64,000 nucleotides of DNA from Episyrphus balteatus. Lineage: Eukaryota > Arthropoda > Insecta > Diptera > Syrphidae. Shown here in pieces: positions 23,095-36,694 of this stretch. The notes under the pieces are model-generated. The model was not told where the DNA came from. It saw only the letters and a program-made list of their open reading frames with translations, and did not search any database. The position numbers were made by a program, and so were the translations under genes. Numbering within the stretch: position 1 is the stretch's first letter; each line of letters begins with the position of its first letter. The DNA is taken from assembly GCF_945859705.1 (NCBI RefSeq), contig NC_079135.1:121091551-121155550 (forward strand), written 5' to 3'.

Positions 23095-23451
23095 ACCACA
23101 AAAACGCGTTTTTGACCTGTTAATATCTAAATATTTCGAAAACTTGACGTGCCAGTAAAATTTTGACTTCAGATTCGGAATCAGCAGACAAAAGTCCTAT
23201 AGAAAAGTATGGTTTGGTTCAAGCTCCATTTTCGTTGCCGACCAGTGTATTTAGACATGGCGCTAGACCCGGCTTGTACTCAAATAATTTCTGCATTGTC
23301 TTTCACATCTTCTTTGCTCATGTCTTGTTCTTTCTAACAGACGTTATTAACAGAAGAAAGAAAACAGAAAACTAAAATAATGAAAGTAATTTCATAATTT
23401 TTGTTTATGTTTTGTGGACTTTATGAATAATGTTCAATTTAATAGGACTAA

Positions 23452-24387
23452 GGCTAGGCGCACACATGCGATTTTCAGTCGTTGCTACTAAAAAATCGCA
23501 GTCGCAACATAAAATTACCGTGCACACACTTGCGACTAAAAAATTGCGCGACTATTTTTTATTGCAAGAAAAAACATTTTGTTTGGTCGAAAAAAAGTTG
23601 ACCGTTTTTCGATAAAAAAAATGCATCATCTCAAGATCAAAAGAGCCAGGAGATACTCACTGTTCAAATCTAATGGTCAAATGACCGCAAAGAAAACAAT
23701 CACGAAATCCGTTCGTAATGGAAAATTTCATACAAATTTTATCTACGATCGGATTTTATGATAAGGTGAATTCATGAAACGGTGTAAGCTCTGGCAAAAG
23801 TGGTAAAGTGATAAATGTCTCAAAATTTGGTAAGGGTTTGACAGCTTGTTTACCAGATTAGAAATAGGTTCCTTGCAATGTGTATGTTTGTATCTTATTT
23901 TAGGCCCCACGAGTACCATTATTTCACCAAAGCATTGTATACTCATTCTATGGTACTGGGTAAATTTCTGAAGGTCTTCTCTTAAATTTTTATGAATTTT
24001 ATGGAATTGTCCTTTTAAATTTCCTATCGTTTATAAAAAAGAGCCACTATACAACACTTTCTAGTAATATCCATTATTATACTTAAAATAATTATTGTTC
24101 CAAGTGTCGCACGTGCGGGCAGGTGCATTATATTCTGTATAACATATCCTTATGTGCAGCAAAAAAAAATCGCGAAAAATAGAACCGGATCCATTTTTTT
24201 AAACTTTACGATTTTAAAATCGCAAGTCTGTGCGCTCGCATTGAAAATAATGTGTTTCATTTCTTGCGTCTAAAAAATCGAGCGGCTATTTTTTAGAAGC
24301 ATGTGTTTTCACCGGCATTGAAATCCGTGTGATCCATTTTTGCGACTAAATAATCGCGCGACTGAAATCGCATGTGTGCGCCTAGCC
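23452..24387. mobile_element. PIF/Harbinger-like MITE, 936 bp
   Basis: Terminal inverted repeats start GGCTAGGCGCACACATGCGA at both ends and continue with TTT(T)CAGTCG. TAA stands directly outside each end (23449-23451 and 24388-24390), matching the three-base TWA duplication of PIF/Harbinger elements. Internal copies of the GCGACTAAAAAATCGCGCGACT theme lie near both ends in inverted order. No transposase frame is present. The overlapping short frames (23430-23615, 23579-23761 and 23743-23946) are not genes. Confidence 0.78.
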
Positions 24388-24390
24388 TAA

Positions 24391-26379
24391 AAGTAAAAAA
24401 AACTATTAAATTAGACGTTATTAACGTTGGTAACATAATGGAATACAAAATAGTCTCCCAACTAACAATTCCGAATTCCGATTTTTGAATTTTCGATCTG
24501 TACCTTTAACGTTCCTGTAACACCTATATGATGCGAAATCAACAGTGGCACACCTATAAACTTTATATAAAGTTTCTGGGTTCTCACTTTGATAGATCAT
24601 AGCAATCAGCTGTGTACGCTTCCAAGTACATATATGCGGTTTAACAGAACACTTACACTCGCTAAGAGAAATTGACCAACCAGCCTAGCACTGATCTTGT
24701 CTTCTAGCTTTCTGATCTTGAACCAAGCAAAATTGTTCGGGTCAGATCTAGTCTAGACGAATAAGACAAAATCAGAAAGTCTTGAGTTGGAACATTAAAA
24801 GATTGATAAACCTGAAACAACAAAATCGAAGAGATGATAAAAAGATGGCGGGTGGACATTTTGTGTTTCCAAGAAAAGAAATTGCGAAAACAGAAATGGT
24901 CTTTTAAATGAACAGTTTCCCTTAAACCTACTTTTCAATAGCTTCAAGACTACACCGTCGGTCGGCGCAGTCGAAGAAATTAGTACTTACTCAACTCAGA
25001 ATTTTGCAAGCTGATCAAATATGTACTCGGAAAAAGAAAAAAATATCCTCAGAAGTTTGGATAAATGAAAACAAAACCTATAAGAAGCTATCGATCAATG
25101 GAGGGAAAAATTTCCTTCTTCTAATTTAGAAAATGAAAGGTGATAAGCAAAGCAAGCTGTGATAAAATAATGTCACACACTATGAAGATTGTTGAGCGAG
25201 TCATATAGGTAGGAAACAATGTTTCCATAGGAATCAGGGTTAACTAAACACTTTGATCTTCTCGTAAGAAGTCGACATAAATTTGTTTAGGTTCTAAACT
25301 ATAGGGGTTCTATTTAATATCAATGATTCCGGATGTTCTATTTCATATGGTGTTTTCAATTAAACAATTCTATGTTTCCATAAAATATGATATTTTAAGG
25401 GTCTAAATTCCTGTCCATCTGGATTTCCACAGTTTCGCAATCAAACACATATAGGGGCTAAATCAATTTCTGATCATCTTCAAGGTTTTTGATTTTTATT
25501 GGTTTTACAGTGTAAAATATTGATTTTTATTTTCAATCCAATAATTATTAACCAGCTGCCACACAACTACTATCCTCAGGGTTGCAGTAAATGGACCGCT
25601 GTTTTACCTTCTTCCGAAGACAAAAGAAGTATCCATTTTCACACGCATGAATGATTTAATTACACACATCACATTATTTTGTTGCCCCTTTCGTTATTCG
25701 CCGCTGCATTGATCACACAAAATAATAAAAAAAAAAAACGCATACAAAAAAAAAATGCCGACTTTTTTTTATAATGTACACAGAAGTTCCTCCATGAATG
25801 ATGGTCGAAACGATCTCTCAGAACAAAAGTATCAACTCACGGTACCATAACAAATTTCCAATATTATTTTTTTCGTTGTTGTTTTTTTTTACTCTTCCAA
25901 CCATCAGCAACTTCAGTGTAGAAAAGTGTTTCTTGATAAGGGAGAAGGGAACTATATATAAGAAACCATAACGAAAGGGAGAATTCCCCTTCGTCTTCGT
26001 CAGATCAAAATTCCTTTGATCTCCGATCGACTGTCAGTCTTCTTGGTCTCTCAGTCTCAGGAGTTTTATTTTAATTTTTTTTTTCCAATATTTTTATGAT
26101 TAAGTCTTTTTTAATTGTTTTTTATGAGATGAGCGGTATCGTTTTGAGTTGTGTTTAAAGGATAGGGGGAATATGTTGAAGATAGTTGGACATTGCAAAG
26201 ATGAAAGGCTACACAACACAATGTATATACGCCAGAGAAGATCAATTTAACGTGCTAGAGAGCAATTAAATGTATAAACCTATCGTATACCAATCAAAAT
26301 TTTCAGATGCAGCTATGAAAAATCAACACAAATGGTGGAAAATCAGTGCTGTCGCCTCTGTATTGAATATGATAAGTAC
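24391..26379. other. No gene seen
   Basis: Unique-looking AT-rich DNA with poly(A)/poly(T) runs. No exon, domain or clear repeat was found. Confidence 0.5.
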
Positions 26380-27375
26380 CTAGAAAAATGACCTAAAATT
26401 CGTGATATTTACTGAAAAAATCCGTGATACTTACTTAATGAATTTGTGATACTTACAAAATCGATAGGTGATAATTACAAGAGCGACCCGTGCCACTTTC
26501 AAGAACAAACTGTAAGACTAACAAGAGGAATACAATTGTGATATCTCCCTGATCCTCAATTTGTAAAACTTCCCAAAGAAATCCATGATAGTCTAAAGAA
26601 GTCGTCTAGATAAATTCATAATAATTACCAGAAGAAACCGCTTTAAGGCTGCGCTAGAATTCAATGAGGATTTGAACCAGCTAGAACTACATGATACTCC
26701 CGTGATACTTAATGGAACAATCCGTGATACCCAACGGATGTGGTTCTTTAAAGAGCTCTTTGTATTACTACTTATAACAACCCGTGATACCTACTTATGG
26801 GAGCATTCTGTACTTAAGATATTTATTTTGATACTTTCTGTTAAAATCTATCACACTTATCGCAGAAACTCATGCTACTTACCCGGACAAACTGTTAAAC
26901 TTAAAATAGTAGTTTATGCCATTTATCAGAGAAGGAAAACTGTGATATTTACTGATCAATTTATGCATTGGTATGTAACAAAATGGTAAATTTAATTAAA
27001 CAAACATTGACACTTACCTGAGGATTTTATTATATCCAAGAAGGTATCACAGTGATACCTTCCAAAGCAATTAATGTTTGAGCAAACGGATAAGTTTTCG
27101 TACTTGCTGGAGAAAGCTTTGATTCCTTGTGCAATGTGTGATACTTTACAAAGCAGTTTTTATTATTAGTAGACAAATCTATCATAATTATCACAGAAAC
27201 TCATAGTTTATGACATTGAAACTGTGATATTTACCTGATCAACTTTCAAAAAAAAGTCTGCTATACAAACTATTATACTTAATACTTACCTTTAATATTT
27301 ACCTACCTGATCAATTTGTGATACTAACCTCAACAATTCTGGTACTTGCTGCAGAAATCTGTGATACTTCATAAA
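26380..27375 (+). repeat. GTGATACTTAC minisatellite, about 1 kb, diverged
   Basis: CCGTGATACTTAC, TTGTGATACTTAC, CTGTGATATTTACCTGATCAA and other variants recur more than twenty times with an irregular unit of about 22-35 bp. The 105-codon frame at 26672-26989 arises from it. Confidence 0.8.
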
Positions 27376-29080
27376 ATATGCAATTCAGAACTTAAAACTG
27401 CTGAAGGATATCAGTATTTCAGTACTTTTTGTTTGGCTAAGCTAAAGCGACATCCCTGTTCATGCAAGCTAGAAGGACAAAACATATATAACGCATGATG
27501 TAAACTGACGAACGCTACGATACAGACTGTCTCTCAATTAGCACACGCATGTGTGATTTTCAAGCAAAACGATCCTTGGCGAACAACGACGCAGCGCAGG
27601 CTGGCTCTTCTCTGACTGGGCGATGCCTGATGTCGGTGAAGATCAAACATGCATCGAGCGCTCTATGTGTTTTTTATTACCAAGATCAGCCCGAAGCAGA
27701 CATTGATCTTGTGCGAGAGAGACGATCAATAGCACAGCAGCTACTATACTTACCTACCATTCAGATGCTAACACAGGCATTTTATTTGAATAGCACCTTT
27801 GGGCTAGTTATGCATGGCTGAGGAGAGATGCTGAAATGATCATGGGGTTTATATAGACCAAAGAGCTACTACCTATATCACATACCTTATTTTTTGAAGG
27901 GTGAATACGGTGATCGACAATAATCGTGACCACTTGGGATTATGGCATCAAATCATGCGCAAAAAATACAAAAAAAAAAAAAAAATTCGCAAAGAGCAAT
28001 TTATTTGCTCGAGGGATATCATCTCCCGTCGAATATTATTATAGAAAGAACCTTTGAGGGTAATTTGCTTTAAAAAAAAGGGCGCTCCAATCAACCATAT
28101 AGGTTCACAGACGATAGGAATGCTATTTTGTCCTCGACAGAAAACAACAAAATAAAGAGAGGGATTTTTGACATATAATGGAACTGACATTTTCGTATAT
28201 TGAAATGAATGGACAATAAATTCAAGAGAGAGGGAGGATCGTCTCGAATTCATAAAACCTTTGTGAGCACATCATAATTTAAATTTTTGCCTATATTCTT
28301 AACCTTTTTTTGTGAGAACATCCTGCGGGACAAAGTGCTCTCTACGTCGGTCGTCGTCTCGTAATGCATTTATATTATTTGCGGCGTATTTTCTACATGA
28401 AATGGGAGTTTTTCGTTGGTTTAAAAGAGTTTTTTCAATTGTTTGATGGGAACATCTGTGAAATTTATGCAAAAATGGGCGAAACCTATTTATTCAAATG
28501 ATGATGGTAATAATAATGTGATGGTTTTTTTTTTTTTGACGGGTACCTACTTTACTTTGGGAGATCTTTTGTTTAGTGAAAATCGGGTTTCTATAAAAGA
28601 AAATAATTACGTATTTCAGAAGTAGAACCTAAAGACTAAATGAAGCTATAGAAACCGCTTATTAATAGATAAGGAAACTAAATTAGAATCGAAGGGAAAA
28701 GTATAGTTCCCAGACATTTAAGTTAAGATAAGAATTGAGAAGTTCACGGTCACTTACGTATTTACTTGTAGTGAATAATGTCTTATGGTGACTCTACAAT
28801 CCATTGTGGATTTGGGCCTCACAGTCCATTACAGTCATATTCTCACGAAAAAAAAAAAAAAAAACAATCAGAGTAAAACCTGGCACTGGAGAGTGCTATA
28901 AGTTTTTTTTAAGCATTAAGCATTATTTTTATAATGCTAGCTGAAATGCACAGAAATTAATTAACAATCTAAGTAACAGCTTCTATATTCTATTAAGCTT
29001 TATAGAAACAAAAATATCAAACTTCTCGATTTTTCCTTACTGGGTTAGAAACTTACCAATAGTCTTTTTATTAAACTGTA
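27376..29080. other. No gene seen; GC-richer island at 27.4-28.4 kb
   Basis: The 27.5-27.9 kb stretch is more complex than its surroundings and carries a 90-codon frame (27549-27821) without recognisable domain, signal peptide or splice context. Left uncalled. Confidence 0.4.
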
Positions 29081-29084
29081 CACG

Positions 29085-29440
29085 CAGAAAAATAATGGAC
29101 CTACGGAGAGGTTTTTTCGGTGGGTTAAAAAAAAAAATGTGTTAAAAATAACGTAGTCTTGGTTAAAAACTACGTAGTTATCGTTGCTAAAATCAACGTA
29201 GTCGCCTCGGTTAAGTTAAATTGTTTAAAATTAGCATTTTAGAAGGTTTTTTAACGAACAATTTGTTTATACTGATCAAGAAACTCGGTTAAAACTTGAG
29301 ATTTTAGTAAAATTTAAACGAGAAAGTGGTTAAGATTAAACAATTTTGAATAACCGAGTCGACTCGTGTAATTTTAACCGTTGTTAGTTTGAAGGTGCTA
29401 TATTAACAATCTTCTCTGTTAATTTTACACGAGATTTATT
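29085..29440. repeat. Low-complexity region with repeated AACGTAGT words
   Basis: AACGTAGTC, AACTACGTAGTTATCG and AACGTAGTCGCC, with GGTTAAAA words in between, in direct and inverted orientation. Possible decayed MITE end, not classifiable. Confidence 0.35.
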
Positions 29441-29530
29441 TGTTCATTACATTATTCATTACAGTTAAGTGAAATTTGGTGTCTTCCCCATGTGAACTAT
29501 AAAATTCTTAAATAAATTTCAAAATTTGAC

Positions 29531-29940
29531 AATAGCATCATATCCAAACTAATTTAGTCAATGGGCACGTTCAGGAAATATTAGGGACTAGATATTTAGG
29601 CAACGTCATTTTCTGAACGGAAATTTGAGTAAATTGACTAAATGTGTGATGTGATGCTATTGTCAAATTTCAAAATTCATTTAAGAATTTTACCGGTCGC
29701 ATGGGTAAGACACCAAATTTCACTTTACTTTAATGAATAGCATCATATCCAAACTAATTTAGTCAATGGGCACGTTCAGGAAATATTAGGGACTAGATAT
29801 TTAGGCAACGTCATTTTCTGAACGGAAATTTGAGTAAATTGACTAAATGTGTGATGTGATGCTATTGTCAAATTTCAAAATTCATTTAAGAATTTTACCG
29901 GTCGCATGGGTAAGACACCAAATTTCACTTTACTTTAATG
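29531..29940 (+). repeat. Perfect tandem duplication, 2 x 205 bp
   Basis: 29531-29735 and 29736-29940 appear identical base for base. Each unit starts AATAGCATCATATCCAAACT and ends CACTTTACTTTAATG. The unit contains a near palindrome centred on the GGGACTAGATATTTAGG segment. Confidence 0.9.
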
Positions 29941-30264
29941 AATAAATAAAATTAATTATAACCGATAATGCTCTTTTTAGTTGTTTTTTACGCAAATATG
30001 TAAATTTGCTAAATTAATTCATTAATTAAAATCAATCTGCTGTCATGTTGACAAAAAAAACTTTCTTAAATTTTTAGGGAAAATTTTCTTGCCTAACTTT
30101 CCAGTCAGCTTTCCAATAAAATTACCTAAATTGGGAGGATTTTTTTTGACAGAGACAGAGAAATTACCTAAATATTTAGTCCCTAACGTTTCTGAACCTC
30201 AAATTTTCGCTCAAAAAATGACATTGCCTAAATATCTAGTCCCTAATATTTCCTGAACGTGTCC
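29563..30264. mobile_element. MITE with GG(G/A)CACGTTCAGGAAATATT ends, about 700 bp, nested in another inverted repeat
   Basis: The left end GGGCACGTTCAGGAAATATT and the reversed right end GGACACGTTCAGGAAATATT continue with AGGGACTAGATATTTAGGCAA. AAT flanks both. The left end is present twice because of the 205-bp duplication. An outer inverted repeat (AAGTGAAATTTGGTGTCTT at about 29467, reversed at the end of each unit) encloses the left end, so one element probably inserted into another. Confidence 0.65.
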
Positions 30265-33099
30265 AATTTGTTCTTTATTCGAAATGTCATATACCGAATT
30301 ATCACTTCCAATGCTTTTGACATTTCGATTTCCTTCATGACAGCCAAGATAATTGTTTTAAAAACAAACCAACCTTTAAAAAAAGTAGATGTTGTGTGCG
30401 CAATGGATACACAAAAGGAACAAATACACACTCTTTTGAAATCAACCAACTTTGCATTTTTCGAATTTCGAATACACTGTCACTATTGCACACCACGATC
30501 GCCACCATCCATCGACCGCAAGTGAACCTTTTGAAATCCGTCCATGCCGCAATTGTCCAACAGACTTCTTATCATTTCTTGCCTGAACTCGAGTATCAGG
30601 TCCTCCAGGTGCCATGCCACCGCGATTTATTCACTCAGGTCTGCCTGAGTTCCCAGAGAGTCGGTGATGATAAGATAGTAGCCCGAGATATTAAAGTATG
30701 GCCAATTAATTTAAAAAGCCTCTTATATTCCATTTGCCAGAGTGCTCTGATCATTTGTTTGACGTGACGTGAAGATATCTCATTAATGTTTATCTTATTT
30801 TTGTAGTTTTTTTTTCCAGCAGCCGAAAATTCAAAAATGAACGGTAGACATAAATTTAATTTATAAATGATCGAAGGGAATTTTTGTTTGCTAAATTATA
30901 TTAACGCTAATGCATTCAAAAACTATTTGCCCACCCACATGTCAATCTGCATTATTCTCAATTCCCCAAAAGCTCATTTCCTCCTTTCCAGCAAAGTGGC
31001 TTGGCTAATCTCACTTTACGCTTACATTATGTGACATTCCACATAAAAACCGCAAAATTAATGAAGCAGAACATCTTGGCATGTTCGCAGCAGCGTTCCA
31101 ACGACGACCGAAGACGACGACGTCGACGAACGGATAAAAAAGCGTATTCGCTATTTCTCTGGATGCTTTGTAGCCATATCTTTGGTTAATCTCTTTCTGG
31201 CCCTCTCAAAGTTGTGCCGTTGTGGTCACCGTCACCACATTTGCTAAGATGATGATGATGATGACTTTGCTTGCCGACGAAAGGTACAAATCATCGTGTG
31301 CGCGAGATAAATATAGCAAATGTGGTCACATACGACTGCCTTGCGGCACGTCGCCGTCGTCTCCGTTGTCGTCACTGTCCATGCAGTCGTTTGGTCGTTG
31401 TCGGTTGGCGTCCGTGTCCCCTTGGTCAATAACAAAACTCCGCCAGAAGCCTGTCAGTTTGGGTATCTTGCAGTGGGGTTGCACTCATAACTTGACGTTT
31501 TATGGTCCGAATCGCTAAGTGAATTCTGTCATTATGATTATAACTGCCTTGTGTGTTTTTCTGTTGTTTTTGTTGTTGTTTCTTTGATTCGTGTGGCTTT
31601 TTGCTAGTTTTTTGGTCTTCTTCTTTTCAATCTCTTGCTGTTAGCTGTCTCATTTTTTTGCTCTGTTGATTTGGTTGACGTTCGTCGGTGTGGTGTGTAG
31701 ATGTCGCGTCCATCTACATAGCGAGGATAGAATAGATGTTGTCGATCGATAAGTTTGCGGTATGTCAGTTGGGATTATTCGCGGCGCTGCTAACTTTGCT
31801 GGCTTGGCCTGGCTTATGGATTGGATATTTATACCGACTTTCATCTTTCATCATAATTCTATTCATTCGAGTTATCAACACGTTGCTTCGTCGTCGTACG
31901 TTGTTGCTGTCGTCGATTGGCGAGTCGCATTTGGATTGTTTGCTGAGGTGAATAAACATTGTCGCTTTGGATTTAGGGGAGATACATATTTTATGAATTG
32001 TTTGTTTTTTAAAGTTTTTTAGGATTTACACGATGCAATTTTTAACACTCTTAACTTTTGTTGTGGCGATAGACTTAAATTGCGTTGTAGACTTCTCTAT
32101 ACAATATTTTGCTGTTTTTAAGAAGTAGCTTCGGTAAAGCTTTATAGAAGTAAATTGTTAGTTTGGAAATCCATTTTTGTGCTATTTTACACACTTTTTT
32201 TATAACATCAAGAATTGAAAATATAGTGTGTGGTCACTATACTTTTTATGCTCATTCACATGTGAGTTGATGCGATCGGATCGTGTGCCTCGCATGTGTT
32301 CATTCAAATTAAATCGTATTCGATGTATTCAAAAGAATGGACATATAGGACTACATACAGTTGCGGCGGCAATCAATGTTGCCGCGACTAAGTGGCGCAC
32401 GGAGTATGCGTTCGTAGTCCTTGTCTCCTAATGGAATGAAATGAAAGGGATGGCTGAAGTCCAAAGCAGATATGACATCAAAAATTATTTACTTGACTCA
32501 CGGTTCAAATTCAAAGTGAATACCTTTAGTTAAGACTTATCTTAAGTTTTTTGAAGTTTTTCTTTTTCTTTTTATTCTTTATATTTTAAGGAAGACAGTG
32601 CTGCACACGTAACTTTCTGAACTTGAAGGCTCAAGATCATTAAGTGTTTTTAGTGTACAGCTCGGTTCATTAGTCCTATAATTCTCGGATTTGTTGCTCA
32701 GAGTCTATGGTGAATATCGCTCTCAACAAACTGGCCATTCCAGGTCCGATCCCTGAAGTATTTTTGAGGGTCTTATCTACTTGAGCATGTGTATCTTATA
32801 TTTGAGGATCTCCGTAGCAAACGCAGTTCTGTAGTAGGTAGTAGATTTTTCTTTCTTTATGTTAACGTGTGAGAAGAATGACAAAGTTTTCCAGTGGAGT
32901 GAAATATCACGCTCTCCAAACAACAACCATATAAATCCTCACTTGCACAGCATCTTATCGGAGTTCTTACACCAAGACAAACGCTGCCGTCAATTTGTTC
33001 TGTCAGCACCGTTTTTTGTCGTACTTCTTCCTTTGATTTGGCAGAGCCTTAAGGGTCCAATAAAATAATAGGCATGATCTTAAATGGCGTGAGCGAATA
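30265..33099. other. No gene seen; GC-richer, microsatellite-bearing DNA
   Basis: 30.4-32.4 kb is among the least AT-biased parts of the window and holds a GATGATGATGATGATG run (about 31247-31263) and GAC/GTC-rich words (31090-31130 and 31340-31410). Overlapping frames occur on both strands, none with recognisable domains. It could hold regulatory DNA or untranslated exons. Confidence 0.4.
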
Positions 33100-33965
33100 G
33101 GCGAAAGCACAAATCAAAAAAAATAATTTTTTTCAGTGTAAAAATTATTCTTTCTAAATCACATTTCTTCAATTTACGGTGGTTATTCCAACATATTCCT
33201 TCATTCATAATTTCTGAACTAAGGGTGGACTATCGAAAAAAAGTGATGTAATTTTTTGGAATTACCAAAGTTTGTTCAGAAAAGTCTAAAAAGTTCTATT
33301 CGTGTATACTGAAAAAGATATCACCTCACACAACATTTTATATTTGTTGTTACTTTCGAAAAAAAAAAAAAAAAATCGATAGATTATACTAAGCAAGTAG
33401 CTTTTCTAGGTGCTCATATGGTAAACCAAAAAAAAAATCAATAATTTTTACACTTGAAAAAATATTTATATTTTTTAGTTTTGAAGGTTAAATAAAACTT
33501 ATCAACTTAAGCTTCTTTACAGGAATGTTATATGGAATACATTTAATCAAGTTAAAATTTTAAGTCAAATAAATAACAATTGAGGCTCAGTGGTTTTACT
33601 TTGTCTAAACTATAAATTAAAAAGGTCACTGTGGTGTATGCGTACTATTTTACTATAAACAAAATTTTTTTTTCTATTATTTATAAACTAAGAGTAAGAT
33701 ATAATTCAATATAAGAGTAAGATAGCGAAAATTAAAATATTGGGCTATCTTGGGCTAACCTTGGGCAAACGAAACAAAGTGCAAAAGCAATAATTTTTAC
33801 ATTGAATTAAAAAAAATATTTGTTGTTTGTTTTTTAGGTGAAAAAAAAATAATTCCGTTATAATTTTATAACTAAGGGTGAGCTAACGAACAAAAATCTT
33901 GGGCTATACTGGGCTAACAAGGCAGGTTTGAAAAAAAAAAAAACTAGCATATCGGGGTGCCAACT
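33100..33965 (+). repeat. Dispersed repeat with GGGCTAT/GGGCTAAC words, orientation 1
   Basis: Contains TTTTTTCAGTGTAAAAATTATT, ATTTATAAACTAAGAGTAAGAT, TTGGGCTATCTTGGGCTAAC, CTAAGGGTGAGCTAACGAAC and CTGGGCTAACAAGGCAGG. Closely similar sequence occurs in the opposite direction at 41.69-42.7 kb. Confidence 0.65.
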
Positions 33966-36694
33966 TCACATAATCTGTGGTTCGGCGAACAAGTAATTTT
34001 TGAGTGTAGTGCGGCGGTGGCAGTGGTTTGACCCTCAAAAAGTCGTGCGGGTTCTATTTTTACTCAGGATTGCAAAAAAAAAAAACCACAGTATATAGGG
34101 CCAGCAGTCTTATAGATAAGATATAGTTAAATATAGAGGCAATAACCTTTTATTTATTATTGTCTTTATAATTACGTTTAGTATTTTGTGTGCATATGCG
34201 TTCTCAATTGCTACAAGCCATGGAGAATTTTAGGCCCGCTTTTGAAGCTTGCTATGCAAGCAGAAATTGCCTTTCTATAGATTTGCAAGGATGACTTTCA
34301 CCATCACGTTGAGCTATAGTACCCAAGGGCGGGAAGAAATAGTCCTTGGCTCTCAAGTATAGATACTTTGATATTCCTAATACTATTAAACATCAATCAA
34401 ACGATGCAAGGGACTTTTATGTCATGTTTGATGTCATCACCCAGATCAAAGCTTCGTATCAATGTGGAATAAATTTGTTGCAAAATTTATACCTCCAACA
34501 TAATTTATTTTCGTAAAAGTTAGAAAAAAAAGAGTGTTTTTACACACAAAAGCCTGTATTTTTCTTCGATTACATTATTGTAAAAGTTTATTTAGCAGGT
34601 AATTTATTGCACGTACGCACGTGCAGTAGCTTTTTTGTTGACTTTTCTTTTCTAGTAGGAAACCATCACTCTTTCATTACGCAGTTTAAACTTTTCCTTA
34701 CCCTTTTAAGCACTTTAATTGAAAAACTTGTCGGAACTTCAAAAAACACTTTCGAATACTATTCCATTCCAACAAGCAACATTTTTAATGACCATAATAG
34801 AAACACCTCTAAATAACACAAAACCAGTTGTCACACACAAAAGTGCAATGCAATTGCAATGACCAGAGGGTAAAATAATTTACCGCTATCAGCTATATCT
34901 TCTTAACAGTTAGTTGTTTGACAAGCACACATATAACAATATCATGTTTAACACGCAATGCGTGTGATATTGTCTAATCCACTTGCCATATATCTCCCTT
35001 TTCGAAAAAAATAAAAAACACAAAACATCTTTACTGAACACACTAATGGCGGTGTTCATCAATACTTACTATATACTTCGGTATTACGAATTACCATCAG
35101 AGCGAGTATGTTACCAACAACTTTTACAATGTTTCGATGGATGGCCTGTGATACCTACTACTCCACCAAAACAGCAACGCTATTTAATCCATTCGCTGGC
35201 CGTGGCGATGGCGTCGCTCGTGGTTATCTTTGTAGTTTTACCTTTGTAGTATTAGACATCTAGAGAGCGCTGTTGTTCCACTTGTAATTATACCACGTTA
35301 ATTCCACTTTACGTTTGCATTTCTAGGGTTTCAAAATAAGTGCGAGTGAGTGTGGCTGGGCGCACAATGGTATTTTATTTCAAAACATTTCAGTATCATA
35401 TAAGAAGGCCAACTACATGTAAGTAAGAAAACCCAACTTTGAGTCCTAAAGGGAGAATAAATTGAAAGGCACACACAAAGTACCTATGCCTACCTGTGTA
35501 AAGTAAAGAAAAGACCATTGGAAACGACTAATCTAATTCTCCTTTGAAAAGAGTGAATTAAGTTTTTTTTGCCGCAGCTCATTGCTGACAAAAGAAATGT
35601 CATCATACAGTTTGTTTTCTTTTATTAAGAAAAGACCGAACAAGAAGTAGAAAAAAAAAAACAAACTCAGAAGCAAAAGCGGCTGCTAGAGAAGGATCCT
35701 TTTACAAATCTCCACTTAAAGTGTTTAAAGAGGCAAAAGGATGATGAACATGAAGATGCTAATATTGAAAGATGCAGATATGCCAACGGTTAAGAGGATT
35801 TTCTTCGGCTTGAATTGTATATACGGCTGCTTTCTTTTTTTTTTTTTGGTTTTTTGTTTGTCGTTATTATTTACTTCTGTGTGATTTTAAGTGAAGAGTA
35901 TTTGCTCAAGAAGGGATTAATTGCGTAACAGTTTATGACCGTTTTGGGAATACCTAGTAGGTATTACCTGCCTGACCTAACTATTTGTATGATCAAGATA
36001 AGCTAGGATAAATGAAACTATACAAGTTTTTAAGGAGGACCATCTGGTATAAAAGTAAAGATAATCTTTGTGTAGATAATTCAGCTTGAGTTGGAGTGGA
36101 AAATTAAAACAATTTCCTTAAGTTCTGCTTAGGTCTTTAAAGCTGAGAATGATATTCAAAAGTTTATTATTTTTGGTAATATAACACAGGGTTTATTATT
36201 TGTTTTTTCATAAATATATAGGTATTGAAATGGAAAGAAAAAATAGATTTTTGCAAAAAACTCCACATTCGTTTAGTTCTGTAGTTCGCGTAGTTATGAA
36301 TACCTATGCTGACCATTTTCTGATCCGCATAGCCCTATTGTTGGAATTTATTTGAATGGAGTAGTGCTTCCCATTGATATGTAGACATAAATCATCATGT
36401 AAGCATAGGGTGGATGAAATGGCGGGAAAATCTGCTATACACTGTGATCGATAAATGATTCCTTAGCTGAAAAGAAGCATCCAGCACTCACATACGGTTC
36501 ACAATGTATTAGATTAAGTTAACGGCAGCTGAAATGAAGGTGCGTCGTATGACAGCAGGAGTTACAAAACTTTATAGAATTAAAATACCATCTCTCAAAA
36601 AGTAGAACACGACAGACTCAGTTCGTATTTCCATATTTAAAGGAGAGATCCTGAAAACCCTGTCAAAAACGCAATATCATGCAACATTCCAACA
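33966..36694. other. No gene seen
   Basis: AT-rich, with unremarkable open frames (34607-34816 and 34983-35249) lacking domains. No repeat unit recognised. Confidence 0.45.

Noticed and set aside
26013..26022. CCTTTGATCT, a strong TCF/Pangolin-like site 15.7 kb upstream of the Wnt receptor exon
   Set aside because: A single match of this length is expected by chance in a window of this size, and no helper site or second site is clustered with it.
27549..27821. 90-codon frame in GC-richer DNA as a possible small gene
   Set aside because: No recognisable family, signal peptide or splice sites, and overlapping frames of similar length are common in such islands.
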